From contig NZ_JAHLPM010000013.1 in assembly GCF_018917865.1 (NCBI RefSeq), positions 31,402-95,401 of the forward strand: 64,000 bases of DNA, read 5' to 3'. The translations under genes and the position numbers were made by a program. The notes beneath the pieces were generated by a model that made no database searches, was not told the DNA's origin, and saw only the letters and a list, made by a program, of their open reading frames with translations. This DNA comes from Tissierella simiarum (GTDB lineage: Bacteria; Bacillota; Clostridia; Tissierellales; Tissierellaceae). Each line of letters begins with the position of its first letter. Within the stretch, counting starts at the first letter, position 1. Positions 8,896 to 18,679 of this stretch are shown piece after piece.

Positions 8896-8948
8896 ATAGT
8901 TAGAATTCTTATAATAAGAATTCTAACTATTTATATTTAAAATGTCAA
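8896..8948 (-). promoter_or_regulatory. marR-MATE promoter with overlapping palindromic operator
   Basis: On the minus strand there is TTGACA (8943-8948), a 17-bp spacer and TAGAAT (8920-8925), a near-consensus vegetative promoter for the marR-MATE operon. A perfect inverted repeat of 16 bp per arm (8896-8911 and 8915-8930, 3-bp spacer) covers the -10 element and start point. This is the usual place for an autoregulatory MarR operator; binding itself is inferred. Confidence 0.8.
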
Positions 8949-8981
8949 TATTTATTCTAAAATATTATTTTTTAGCTAAAA

Positions 8982-9722
8982 CTAGTTGGTAAACATTTGT
9001 GTCCAGTAAGCAGTTCCATTACTAGTTTTGTAAAGCCCAACACCTATTTTATTGAATCTCGGATTTAATATGTTCGCTCTATGTCCTGGAGAATTCATCC
9101 ATCCATTTACTACGGACTGAGCAGAAGAGTATCCTTTTGCTATATTTTCTCCTGCAGTATTATACTTTATTCCAAAAGACTTCATCATGGCGAAAGGATC
9201 TCCATAAGTAGGTGAAGTGTGGCTGAAATAGTTGTTTTTTGCCATATCTTCTGATTTTACTCTAGCAACTTTAGAAAGTTCACTGCTAGCAGTAAAAGGA
9301 GCTAACCCAGCTTTTTCTCTTTCTATATTTACTAATCTAACTACTTCCATTTCTACAGCTGATAAGCTGCCTGCATCTGATGTTGGAGTTTCAGTATCTG
9401 GTTTATTAGTATCTGGCTTATTAGTATTTGGTTTACAATTGTCACTAGTTGATCCTGGTTTACAAGTATTAGTATTTCCACCTGGTTTTTGGATTTGCCC
9501 ATTAATTATTTGCCAAACGTTAGATTTACAATTACTATTTGTTGTATTTCCATTATTTTTAGAGTAGTTGTAGTTTATTGTATATCTTTTTGGTTGAGAT
9601 TTGTTGCAAAGTGAGTAGTCGCTAATGTTTTTAATATTAAAGCTTTCAGCATGTCCAACTGATGAAGCTAATAGAGTAGTAGCTAACAATGAGAAAAACA
9701 CTTTTTTATTATTTTTTAACAT
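8982..9722 (-). CDS. Secreted CAP-domain (SCP/PR1, YkwD-like) protein
   Basis: A 246-residue protein with a Sec signal peptide (MLKNNKKVFFSLLATTLLASSVGHA, cleavage predicted after AHA-type GHA at about residue 25). A cysteine-bearing low-complexity region with NTNTCKPG and TNKPDTNKPDT repeats follows at about 60-125, then a C-terminal CAP domain with the conserved ENIAKG, HRANIL and WTQMF elements and the HTSP histidine. Bacterial CAP proteins of this kind are secreted, sometimes spore-coat or wall associated; the biochemical role is unclear. The start is the ATG at 9722, preceded by AAGGAGG; an upstream in-frame extension has no ribosome site. A truncated copy lies directly upstream. Confidence 0.88.
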   Translation of the reverse strand: MLKNNKKVFFSLLATTLLASSVGHAESFNIKNISDYSLCNKSQPKRYTINYNYSKNNGNTTNSNCKSNVWQIINGQIQKPGGNTNTCKPGSTSDNCKPNTNKPDTNKPDTETPTSDAGSLSAVEMEVVRLVNIEREKAGLAPFTASSELSKVARVKSEDMAKNNYFSHTSPTYGDPFAMMKSFGIKYNTAGENIAKGYSSAQSVVNGWMNSPGHRANILNPRFNKIGVGLYKTSNGTAYWTQMFTN

Positions 9723-10193
9723 AATATATATCCTCCTTAAAAATAGATTAATTAACTTATTTATCAACTCAAGTAACGATTTTTTAAAAGTATATCATTA
9801 TTTGCAGTTGTTGTTAATTAAACCTAGTTTACAAGTATTGGTATTTTCGCCTGGTTTGCAAATATTGTTAAGTATATCTGATTTGTCGAATTGTCCATTG
9901 ATCATTTGCAAAATGTTAGACTTGCAATTACTATTTGTTGTATCTCCATTATTTTTAGAGTAGTCGAAGTTTATTGCACATTCTTTTGGCTGAGATTTGT
10001 TACAAAGTGAGAAGTCACTAATATTTTTAATATTAAAACCTTCAGCATGTCCAACTGATGAAGCTAATAGAGTAGTGGCTAACAATGAGAAAAACACCTT
10101 TTTATTATTTTTTAACATAATATATATCCTCCTTAAAAATAGATTAATTAACTTATTTATCAACTAACCTCCTTTCAAGTATCGATTTTTTAA
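9541..10193. repeat. Tandem direct duplication, unit about 396 bp
   Basis: Sequence from about 9541 to 9797 is repeated at about 9937 to 10193, including the identical stretch around AGGAGGATATATATTATG (minus strand) and the boundary AAAAGTATATCATTA. The copies differ by scattered substitutions and one indel upstream of the start codons. Confidence 0.85.
9798..10118 (-). pseudogene. Truncated tandem copy of the CAP-domain protein (N-terminal part only)
   Basis: A 106-codon frame with the same signal peptide, ribosome site and cysteine-containing region as the gene at 8982-9722, but without a CAP domain. It stops at the junction of the repeat, about where the parent would continue into its NKPD linker. 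Nucleotide identity with the parent is high through both the coding part and about 75 bp of upstream DNA at a constant offset of 396 bp, which shows a tandem partial duplication. It may still be expressed as a small secreted Cys-rich protein (four cysteine positions kept), so calling it a pseudogene is a judgement. Confidence 0.7.
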
Positions 10194-10376
10194 AAGTATA
10201 TCATTACATAATGGGTAAATAAACAATCAATACATGGCATGTTTACATAATATTGGTATAAAACTGTAAAAAATCTTTTCTGAGTAAGAAGAATTATTAT
10301 AAAAGTGTTGTAATAAATATAGATAATTACAAAGGTATATATAGATGGTAGAATTAATATAGATGAAATACATATA

Positions 10377-10764
10377 ATGGATTTAAATCAAGGAATTACT
10401 AGTTGCAAAGCTATACTTTTAAGCTCTTTATTATTTAATAGTCTTCATAAAACTACTAAACAATAATTTAAAATATTCCGTCAATTTACTTGACTAAAGC
10501 GGTGTGACGATATATAATTAAATTAAACAGAACTATAGCAGATCCTTATCAAACTAAAGATGTTTTAGAAACAATGTAATAAGATTCATGTATTTAAACT
10601 GCAGTCTTTAAAAGTTGAAGGTGAAGCTGTAGTAAATAACTTTTTAATGCAATTTCAATCTAGTATACTATCAGCAAATGTTGACAGACTAGAAATCATA
10701 GAAACTTTATAGATGATGGAAGAGGGCAGTAAAAAGATCTCTAGATTGGGCAAAAGAAGAATAA
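10377..10764 (+). pseudogene. glpK: Decayed glycerol kinase remnant
   Basis: The first 16 or so codons (M-D-L-N-Q-G-I-T-S-C-K-A-I-L) correspond to the start of the intact glpK at 11811 ([13 protein letters not shown]). From about 10490 onward the DNA aligns with the last quarter of glpK, up to the same WAKEE stop. Roughly 350 codons in the middle are missing, stops interrupt the frame, and a further 131 bp has been lost between two GAAACT repeats present in the intact gene at 13119 and 13250. It is non-coding now. The rest of the gap 10119-10376 holds AT-rich sequence with no gene that I can support. Confidence 0.88.
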
Positions 10765-10771
10765 TATAAAC

Positions 10772-10892
10772 TTTACGAATTTTAAAATAAAGCATATTAT
10801 ATGATTAAGCTAATTTAATAGTTACATGGATGAGATGAAGAGATAACCATGGAATTAAGCTCCTTTGAGGGCTTGATTTCCATGGTTTTTTT
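10772..10892 (+). promoter_or_regulatory. glpF-glpK leader: promoter followed by terminator/attenuator (copy 1)
   Basis: TTTACG (10772-10777), a 17-bp spacer and TATTAT (10795-10800) form a likely promoter. The predicted RNA then runs into a strong hairpin (10845-10887: AACCATGGAA / TTCCATGGTT with an inner TTAAGCTC / GGGCTTGA stem) and a T tract. A second CATGGA at 10825-10830 could pair with the right arm as an antiterminator. glpF begins 150 bp further on. A nearly identical module precedes the dehydrogenase operon at 13321-13441. In Bacillus, GlpP antiterminates comparable leaders of glpFK and glpD; action of a GlpP here is inferred, and no glpP is in the window. Confidence 0.65.
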
Positions 10893-11042
10893 GTATCAAG
10901 ATGTAATTCAAGGTATTAATTCGGGAGCATAAGCATATCAACAAATAAAGAGGACGTTTGGCATATGTAGAATGAAAGGAGGTGAAGTTCTAGCGTTAGT
11001 TTAAAAGTAGTATATTTTTAAAAATTAAAAGGGGATGGTAAG

Positions 11043-11771
11043 ATGACGAATATGGGAATGTATGTGGCAGAATTTTTAGGAACATTAATACTTATTTTAT
11101 TTGGGAGCGGAGTAGTGGCAAACGTTTCTTTGGCGAAATCAAAAGCTAAAGATGGAGGATGGATAGTAGTAACAGCTGCTTGGGGATTTGGTGTAGCAGT
11201 GGCAGCATATACTACAGGATGGGTAAGTGGAGCACATCTTAATCCTGCATTAACTATTGGATTTGCTGCAATTGGGAAGATACCTTGGTCATTAGTACCT
11301 GGATATATAGTAGCTCAAATATTAGGGGCTATGGGTGGAGCAACTTTAGTATTCTTAGCCTTTAAGGATCATTTTGCAGAAACTGATAATGCAGATGCTA
11401 AGCTAGGAATATTCTGCACATCACCTGCTATTAGAAATTATAAGTGGAATATTGTTACAGAGATAATAGGTACTGCAATTTTAGTTCTAGGAATATTAGG
11501 AATAAATCATGAGAATAATGCTGTAGGAGCTTTAGGGGCTCTATTAGCAGGTATTTTAGTATGGGCTATAGGTTTAAGTTTAGGTGGACCAACAGGATAT
11601 GCGATAAATCCAGCAAGGGATCTTGGACCAAGAATTGCTCATGCTCTACTTCCAATACCAGGGAAAAGAGATTCAGATTGGGAATATGCATTTGTACCAA
11701 TAATAGGACCTATAGTAGGCGGATTACTTGGAGCGTTTATTTATCAATTCTTTTTAAACTTGTGGATTTAG
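11043..11771 (+). CDS. glpF: Glycerol uptake facilitator (aquaglyceroporin)
   Basis: A 242-residue MIP-family channel with six membrane segments and both pore half-helices: HLNPA near residue 66 and INPARD near residue 190. The Asp after the second NPAR is the usual mark of glycerol facilitators as opposed to water-only aquaporins. It lets glycerol diffuse into the cell, where the next gene product phosphorylates and traps it. An AAAAGGGG ribosome site precedes the ATG. glpK follows within 40 bp, so the two form one transcript driven from the leader at 10772. In-frame small reading frames over its 3' part are shadows. Confidence 0.95.
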   Translation: MTNMGMYVAEFLGTLILILFGSGVVANVSLAKSKAKDGGWIVVTAAWGFGVAVAAYTTGWVSGAHLNPALTIGFAAIGKIPWSLVPGYIVAQILGAMGGATLVFLAFKDHFAETDNADAKLGIFCTSPAIRNYKWNIVTEIIGTAILVLGILGINHENNAVGALGALLAGILVWAIGLSLGGPTGYAINPARDLGPRIAHALLPIPGKRDSDWEYAFVPIIGPIVGGLLGAFIYQFFLNLWI

Positions 11772-13313
<1,542 letters not shown>

Positions 13314-13320
13314 TATAAAC

Positions 13321-13441
13321 TTTACAAATTTTCAAATAAAGCATATTATATAATAAAGCTAATTTAATAATTACATGGATGAGATAAAGAGATAACCATG
13401 GAATTAAGCTCCTTTGAGGGCTTGATTTCCATGGTTTTTTT
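13321..13441 (+). promoter_or_regulatory. Leader of the glycerol-3-phosphate dehydrogenase operon: promoter and attenuator (copy 2)
   Basis: TTTACA (13321-13326), 17-bp spacer and TATTAT (13344-13349) start just after the glpK stop. The following hairpin (13394-13436) with its T tract is the same as in copy 1 at 10845. CATGGA at 13374-13379 repeats the left-arm sequence and could pair with TCCATG of the right arm, so two exclusive folds are possible. It may also simply end the glpK transcript. The ribosome site of the next gene begins about 10 nt after the T tract. Confidence 0.65.
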
Positions 13442-13462
13442 GTATCAAAAGGAGGGATAATC

Positions 13463-14917
13463 GTGATTTATGATGTAGCTATTATTGGTGGTGGAATAGT
13501 AGGAACTGCTATAGCTAGAGAGCTAAGCAAATATAAATTAAGAACTGTACTACTAGAAAAGGAAAATGATATATCTTTAGGAGCGACTAAAGCTAATAGT
13601 GGGGTAGTTCATGCAGGTTATGATCCTAAATACGGTAGCTTAAAGGGCAAATTAAATGTACTAGGAAATGCTATGTATGAAAGTCTATGTAAAGAATTAG
13701 ATGTACCTTTTAAGAAAATTGGATCTTTAGTACTAGGCTTTAATGAAGAGGAAATGAAGGTTATCAAAGATCTATATGAAAATGGAATTAAACTTGGAGT
13801 TCCTAATTTACAAATTTTAGATAAAGAAGCAGCAATGAAAGTGGAACCAAATATAAGTGACAAAGTTATAGGAGCTTTATATGCTCCAACAGCTGGTATA
13901 GTTGGACCATGGGAAATGGCTATAGCGTTAATGGAAAATGCTATGGATAATGGGGTAGAACTTAAATTAAATAATGGGGTAACAAATATTGAAAAGAATA
14001 GAGAAGGTTATAAGATATACACTTCTGAAGGAAAGATTAATACAAAATATATTATAAATGCTGCTGGAATTTTTGCAGATGAGATCCATAATATGGTGGC
14101 AGATCCTTGTTTTAAAATAATTCCTAGAAAAGGTGAATATCATTTGCTGGATAAATCTGAAGGAAATAAAGCCAATACTGTTATATTTCAATGTCCAACA
14201 GAAAAAGGTAAGGGGGTACTGGTATTACCTACAGTACATGGAAATCTAATTATCGGACCTAATTCGGAAATAATTGAAGAAAAAGATGATGTAACTACTA
14301 CTCAAAAAGGATTAGAGTATGTAAGACATTTAGGAGAAAATAGTGTTAAAGAAATTGATTTGAGCAAGGTCATTACTTCTTTTTCTGGTATTAGAGCTAA
14401 AACTAGCAGAAGAGATTTTATTATTGAAGAAGTAAAGGGAGCAGAAGGATTTATTGATGTAGCAGGAATAGATTCTCCTGGTTTAACAGCAGCTCCAGCT
14501 ATAGCTGAATATGTAGTGAATTTATTAGAAAAAAGAATTGGTAAGTTAGAAAAAAATGAAGAGTTTAATCCTAACAGGAGAAAAGTAGTAAGATTTATGG
14601 AGTTAACTGATGATGAAAAGAAAGAAATTATAAATCAGAACCCTAAATATGGAAGAGTCATCTGTAGATGTGAAAACATTACGGAAGGTGAGATTATAGA
14701 TATAATTCATAGAAATGCAGGGGCTACTACAGTAGATGGAGTAAAAAGAAGAGCAAGACCAGGATCAGGTAGGTGTCAAGGTGGATTTTGTCTACCTAGA
14801 GTAATGGAAATTCTAGCTAGAGAAACTAATAAAGATATAAAGGATATAGTTAAAGATAAACAAGGCTCTTATATATTAAAGAATCAGTGGGAAAACATTG
14901 ATGGAATGGGGGATTAA
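13463..14917 (+). CDS. FAD-dependent anaerobic glycerol-3-phosphate dehydrogenase subunit (GlpA/LhgO-like, with BFD [2Fe-2S] domain)
   Basis: A 484-residue flavoprotein. The N-terminal VAIIGGGIVGTAIAREL is a Rossmann FAD-binding motif, followed by a DAO-fold oxidoreductase. The C-terminal 85 residues form a BFD-type iron-sulfur region with CRCEN near residue 401 and GRCQGGFC near 438-443, four cysteines in all. It probably oxidises glycerol 3-phosphate to dihydroxyacetone phosphate together with the next two genes; this gene trio recurs next to glpFK in anaerobic Firmicutes. The start is GTG with GGAGGG at 6-nt spacing. The gene ends 1 nt before the next start codon. Confidence 0.88.
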   Translation: MIYDVAIIGGGIVGTAIARELSKYKLRTVLLEKENDISLGATKANSGVVHAGYDPKYGSLKGKLNVLGNAMYESLCKELDVPFKKIGSLVLGFNEEEMKVIKDLYENGIKLGVPNLQILDKEAAMKVEPNISDKVIGALYAPTAGIVGPWEMAIALMENAMDNGVELKLNNGVTNIEKNREGYKIYTSEGKINTKYIINAAGIFADEIHNMVADPCFKIIPRKGEYHLLDKSEGNKANTVIFQCPTEKGKGVLVLPTVHGNLIIGPNSEIIEEKDDVTTTQKGLEYVRHLGENSVKEIDLSKVITSFSGIRAKTSRRDFIIEEVKGAEGFIDVAGIDSPGLTAAPAIAEYVVNLLEKRIGKLEKNEEFNPNRRKVVRFMELTDDEKKEIINQNPKYGRVICRCENITEGEIIDIIHRNAGATTVDGVKRRARPGSGRCQGGFCLPRVMEILARETNKDIKDIVKDKQGSYILKNQWENIDGMGD

Positions 14918-14918
14918 G

Positions 14919-16163
14919 ATGAACTATGATTTAGTAGTTATAGGTGGAGGTCCAGCAGGATTAGCTGCAGCTATTGAAGCCAAAAAGAAGGGAATAAATA
15001 GTATATTAATAATAGATAGAGATAAAGAACTTGGTGGTATTTTAAATCAATGTATTCACAATGGGTTCGGATTACACATTTTTAATGAAGAGCTTACAGG
15101 TCCTGAATATGCTGACAGATTTATTAAAGAATTAGAAGCTTTGAATATAGAATTTAAATTGGATACAATGGTCATTACCTTAGAAGAAGATAAAAGTATT
15201 ATTGCTATAAATCCAGAGGATGGGTTGATGAATATTAAATCTAGAGCTGTAATTCTTGCTATGGGATGTAGAGAGAGAACTAGAGGAGCTATTCATATTC
15301 CTGGTACTAGGCCAGCAGGTGTATTTACAGCAGGAACGGCTCAGCGTTTTGTAAATATAGAAGGCTATATGGTAGGAAAAGAAGTAGTAATTTTAGGTTC
15401 TGGAGATATAGGACTTATCATGGCAAGAAGAATGACTTTAGAAGGAGCTGTAGTTAAGGCTGTAGTAGAATTGCTTCCTTATTCTGGAGGGCTAAAGAGA
15501 AATATTGTTCAATGTTTAGATGATTTTAATATACCTTTGCTTTTAAGTCATACGGTTATAGATATAAAGGGTAAAGATAGAGTAGAAGGTGTGACCATAG
15601 CTAAGGTTGATGAAAAGAGAAGGACTATAGAAGGTACGGAAAAATTTATTCCGTGTGATACATTGCTATTATCTGTTGGATTAATACCTGAAAATGAATT
15701 GTCTAAAATGGTTAATTTAGATTTAGATAATTCAACAGGAGGACCTGTGGTAAATGAATCCATGGAAACAAGTATTGGAGGAATATTTGCTTGCGGAAAT
15801 GTAGTTCATGTTCATGATTTAGTGGACTGGGTTACAGAGGAAAGTAAGAGAGCTGGGAAAGGAGCAGTAAAATATCTTAAAAACCAATTGATGCTACAAA
15901 AGGATACGGTAAAAACCTATGCCGGCTATGGAATTAAATATATTGTTCCTCAAATTATAAGACCATCAAATATAGAGAAAGATTTAGAAGTATTTATGAG
16001 GGTTACAGATGTTTTTAAAAACAGGGAGTTGGTGATAAAAATAGATAATAAGGAGTTTAAAAGAATTAAAAAATCTCATTTAGCTCCGGGAGAAATGGAA
16101 TCTGCTAATATTAATGTTGAAGATATAAAAGGTGCTGCAGAAATATCTATTGAAGTTCAATAG
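14919..16163 (+). CDS. FAD/NAD-dependent oxidoreductase, GlpB-position partner
   Basis: A 414-residue pyridine-nucleotide-disulfide type flavoprotein. It has LVVIGGGPAGLAAAIEA at the N-terminus for FAD, a second dinucleotide fold with VVILGSGDIGLIMARR near residue 155, and the FAD-closing motif IFACGNVVHVHDLVD near residue 290. It probably passes electrons from the neighbouring dehydrogenase subunit to NAD+ or another carrier. The start at 14919 is chosen because GGGGG (the 3' end of the upstream gene) is a ribosome site at 6-nt spacing, and an upstream ATG at 14898 would give an overlapping, atypical N-terminus. It is translationally coupled on both sides. Confidence 0.88.
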   Translation: MNYDLVVIGGGPAGLAAAIEAKKKGINSILIIDRDKELGGILNQCIHNGFGLHIFNEELTGPEYADRFIKELEALNIEFKLDTMVITLEEDKSIIAINPEDGLMNIKSRAVILAMGCRERTRGAIHIPGTRPAGVFTAGTAQRFVNIEGYMVGKEVVILGSGDIGLIMARRMTLEGAVVKAVVELLPYSGGLKRNIVQCLDDFNIPLLLSHTVIDIKGKDRVEGVTIAKVDEKRRTIEGTEKFIPCDTLLLSVGLIPENELSKMVNLDLDNSTGGPVVNESMETSIGGIFACGNVVHVHDLVDWVTEESKRAGKGAVKYLKNQLMLQKDTVKTYAGYGIKYIVPQIIRPSNIEKDLEVFMRVTDVFKNRELVIKIDNKEFKRIKKSHLAPGEMESANINVEDIKGAAEISIEVQ

Positions 16164-16174
16164 GAGGTGTTTTC

Positions 16175-16528
16175 ATGGAGGAGAAAGAGTTAGTATGTAT
16201 AGTTTGTCCTAGAGGATGTAGATTGACTATAACTAAAGAGAGTAATGATTATATAGTAGAGGGCAATAAATGTAACAGAGGAAGAATCTATGGTATCAAG
16301 GAAATAACAAATCCCACTAGAGTTGTAACCTCTACTGTAAAATTTAAAAATGGACTATTGCCAAGACTTCCTGTAAAAACTAATGGTCCTATACCAAAGA
16401 GATTAATTAAACAATGCGTGGAAGAAATAAAAAGGATAGAAGTAGATTATCATGTAAAAGTTGGAGATATAATTATTAAGGATATTCTTCATACTGGTAT
16501 AGATGTAGTTTCGACGAAAACCATGTAG
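16175..16528 (+). CDS. DUF1667 protein, Cys-rich third gene of the dehydrogenase cluster
   Basis: A 117-residue protein with cysteines at positions 8, 11, 15 and 33 (CIVCPRGC...GNKC), a likely iron-sulfur or metal site. This matches the DUF1667 family, whose genes lie next to the two flavoprotein genes of anaerobic glycerol-3-phosphate oxidation. The biochemical role is not established; an electron-transfer subunit is the natural guess. It follows its neighbour by 11 bp with AGGAGG upstream, and the operon ends at the strong hairpin at 16540. No membrane subunit such as GlpC is present. Confidence 0.85.
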   Translation: MEEKELVCIVCPRGCRLTITKESNDYIVEGNKCNRGRIYGIKEITNPTRVVTSTVKFKNGLLPRLPVKTNGPIPKRLIKQCVEEIKRIEVDYHVKVGDIIIKDILHTGIDVVSTKTM

Positions 16529-16539
16529 ATATAAATAAT

Positions 16540-16580
16540 AACTTCCTCTTTTTAGTGTTTGACACTAAAAAGAGGAAGTT
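16540..16580. terminator. Bidirectional terminator between the glycerol operon and tyrS
   Basis: A perfect 19-bp inverted repeat (16540-16558 and 16562-16580) with a 3-nt loop lies between two convergent genes. T-rich sequence follows on both strands. Confidence 0.85.
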
Positions 16581-16583
16581 GTA

Positions 16584-17807
16584 TTATATTCTAACTTGAT
16601 GATATACTTTTTTACCTTTTCTAATTAAAATTTTTCCATCTTTAAAATCATCTAAAGTAACTTTCTTATCAATAGATTCAATTTTTACATCATCTATATG
16701 GATTCCGCCTTGTTCAACAAGCCTTCTACCTTCACTATTAGATTTAGTTAAGCCTAGGTCCTTTAGTAAATCTAGTATTCCTATTCCTGTTTCAAATATA
16801 GTTTTATCCATTTCAGTAAAGGGAATAGAACCTTCATCGGCGGATCCAGAGAATAATGCTCTAGCTCCCTGTTGAGCTTTAGTAGCCTCATCTTCACCAT
16901 GAATAGCTTTAGTTACTTCAAAAGCTAGTACTTCCTTAGCTTTATTTATTTCAGATCCTTCTAATGCACCAAGCCTTTTTACTTCATCCATAGGTAAGAA
17001 TGTTAATAGGCTTAAGAATTTTTCTACATCTCTATCGTCAACATTTCTCATGTATTGGTATAACTCATAAGGTGGAGTTTTTTCTGGGTCTAGCCAAATA
17101 GTACCTGCTTCTGTTTTACCCATCTTTGTACCAGCAGCAGTAGTTAACAATTTGAAAGTCATACCATATACCTTATCATTTTCAAGTTTTCTAACAAGTT
17201 CGTATCCTCCGAGGATATTAGACCATTGATCGCTGCCACCTAATTGTAATTTACAGCCATGATTTCTATATAAGTGTAAGAAATCGTAGGATTGCATCAG
17301 CATATATCCAAATTCAAAAAATGTTAGGCCTTTTTCCATTCTATTTTTGTAACAATCAAAAGTTAACATCCTATTTACAGAAAAATGAACTCCAATTTCT
17401 CTCATAAATTCTAGGAAATTTAATTCTAGTAACCAATCAGCATTGTTAACCATAATTGCTTTATCATCACCGAATTCTAGAAAATGAGATAATTGTTCTT
17501 TAAATCTGCTAGCATTGTAATCAATCATTTCTTTAGTCATTACTCTTCTCATATCAGATTTACCTGATGGGTCACCTATCATTGTAGTACCTCCACCAAG
17601 TAGCGCTATTGGTCTATGTCCAGCTCTTTGCATATGCATCATAACCATTATTTGAAGAAAGTGTCCTAAAGTTAAACTGTCAGCTGTTGCATCAAATCCA
17701 ATATAAAAAGAAACAGACTCCTTACTTAGCATTTCTCTTAATTCATCTTCATAAGTAGTTTGATCGATATATCCTCTTTCCTTTAAAACGTCAAATACAT
17801 TAGACAT
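16584..17807 (-). CDS. tyrS: Tyrosyl-tRNA synthetase
   Basis: A 407-residue class I aminoacyl-tRNA synthetase that charges tRNA-Tyr. It has [16 protein letters not shown], a HIGH variant typical of TyrS, near residue 40. [12 protein letters not shown] follows, then the KMSKS equivalent KMGKTEAG near residue 230 and a C-terminal S4 RNA-binding domain ([12 protein letters not shown]). The start is the ATG at 17807, which has TAGGAGGG upstream; an upstream in-frame start lacks a site and would fall in the leader. Expression is controlled by the T-box leader that precedes it. Confidence 0.97.
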   Translation of the reverse strand: MSNVFDVLKERGYIDQTTYEDELREMLSKESVSFYIGFDATADSLTLGHFLQIMVMMHMQRAGHRPIALLGGGTTMIGDPSGKSDMRRVMTKEMIDYNASRFKEQLSHFLEFGDDKAIMVNNADWLLELNFLEFMREIGVHFSVNRMLTFDCYKNRMEKGLTFFEFGYMLMQSYDFLHLYRNHGCKLQLGGSDQWSNILGGYELVRKLENDKVYGMTFKLLTTAAGTKMGKTEAGTIWLDPEKTPPYELYQYMRNVDDRDVEKFLSLLTFLPMDEVKRLGALEGSEINKAKEVLAFEVTKAIHGEDEATKAQQGARALFSGSADEGSIPFTEMDKTIFETGIGILDLLKDLGLTKSNSEGRRLVEQGGIHIDDVKIESIDKKVTLDDFKDGKILIRKGKKVYHQVRI

Positions 17808-17849
17808 ACTATCCCTCCTATTTAATTTATATAAAATAATTTTTGACAA

Positions 17850-18087
17850 ATAAAAAAGGGGCTCTTCTCATCTAAGGACGAGAAGACACCCCGTGGTACC
17901 ACCTTAATTTGCATAAAGCCTCAAACCACTTAACGTGTGGGAACCGCAATAGTCGACTATTGAAACTCTGGAACTGTAATTCGCTATCTATAGGTTATAG
18001 ACTTCTCACCAATAGTCTACTCTCTGTGAATTCACCTTAAACAGCTACTAATATCCTTCATTGCTTAATATATAGTATATAATTTTA
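17850..18087 (-). promoter_or_regulatory. T-box riboswitch leader of tyrS
   Basis: On the minus strand the leader contains the T-box core AAGGTGGTACCACGG (around 17890-17906), followed by a GC-rich terminator (GTCTTCTC...GAGAAGAG...CCCC) and a T run at about 17854-17892. Upstream lies stem I sequence with AGAGAG and a GGTG(A)GAA loop. A UAC triplet (17976-17978 on the plus strand as GTA) is a candidate Tyr specifier codon; I could not prove that choice. Uncharged tRNA-Tyr would favour the antiterminator and read-through into tyrS. Confidence 0.92.
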
Positions 18088-18093
18088 TGTATT

Positions 18094-18122
18094 ATGTTAA
18101 TATAATAAATTAACCTTGTCAA
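18094..18122 (-). promoter_or_regulatory. tyrS promoter
   Basis: Minus-strand TTGACA (18117-18122), 17-bp spacer and TAACAT (18094-18099) lie just upstream of the T-box leader, giving a transcript start near 18087. Confidence 0.7.
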
Positions 18123-18130
18123 GGGGGTAA

Positions 18131-18158
18131 ATAAAAAAGAGGACTGAATTAGTCCTCT
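18131..18158 (-). terminator. Terminator of the superoxide reductase gene
   Basis: An 8-bp stem (AGAGGACT / AGTCCTCT) overlaps the stop codon of the minus-strand gene and is followed on that strand by a run of T residues. Confidence 0.75.
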
Positions 18159-18526
18159 ACTTTAAGTTCTGCAGTATTTTCCCATAATCCATGAATATTA
18201 CAATAGCTTGTAGCATGGATTGTACCTGACTTTTCAGCTTTGAATTTTAGACGTACATCTGGCTCATTATAAACTGATCCTTCACCATGAGCTGTAAAAT
18301 TATAAGTACCTACTTCTATTGGGAATTTAGCTCCTTCAGGATGGAAATAAACTTTTATCCATAAAATGTGATGTTCTAAAGTATTTGGGTGGGAAATTTC
18401 TTCACCAACTACTACTCTTAAATCTACTAATTCATCTTTCTTTACTGTTTCAGGAACATGAATTACTGGAACGTGTTTTTCGCCCTTCCAATCTCCACTT
18501 TGATATAAGTTGCCTATACTTTTCAT
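18149..18526 (-). CDS. Superoxide reductase (neelaredoxin / class II, single iron)
   Basis: A 125-residue protein of the desulfoferrodoxin-ferrous-binding family. It has EKHVP (the catalytic Glu and first His), HPNTLEHHI (two or three His ligands) and CNIHG near the C-terminus (Cys and His ligands), giving the Fe(His)4Cys centre. It lacks the N-terminal desulforedoxin CxxC domain, so it is a one-iron neelaredoxin. It reduces superoxide to hydrogen peroxide without making oxygen, a common strategy in anaerobes. The start is the ATG at 18526 with AAGGAGGG upstream. Monocistronic. Confidence 0.95.
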   Translation of the reverse strand: MKSIGNLYQSGDWKGEKHVPVIHVPETVKKDELVDLRVVVGEEISHPNTLEHHILWIKVYFHPEGAKFPIEVGTYNFTAHGEGSVYNEPDVRLKFKAEKSGTIHATSYCNIHGLWENTAELKVED

Positions 18527-18679
18527 ATAGTAACCCTCCTTAAATTTGTTCAATTTATATTTCTTAAACACTCAATAATTTATATACCCAAATGGTCAAA
18601 AAAATACTCAATAAATAACTAATTATTTTAATTTTAGAGTATAATAAGAATTGGATTATTAATTGAATGGAGAGATAAA

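Noticed and set aside
9232..9963. Two plus-strand frames of about 110 codons antisense to the CAP genes
   Set aside because: They mirror each other only because the underlying minus-strand genes are duplicated; no ribosome sites, and composition is that of an antisense shadow.
10973..11011. Tiny reading frame (ATG-AAA-GGA-GGT-GAA-...) upstream of glpF
   Set aside because: Eleven codons or fewer, with the apparent AAAGGAGG lying inside it and not before it; no basis to call a leader peptide.
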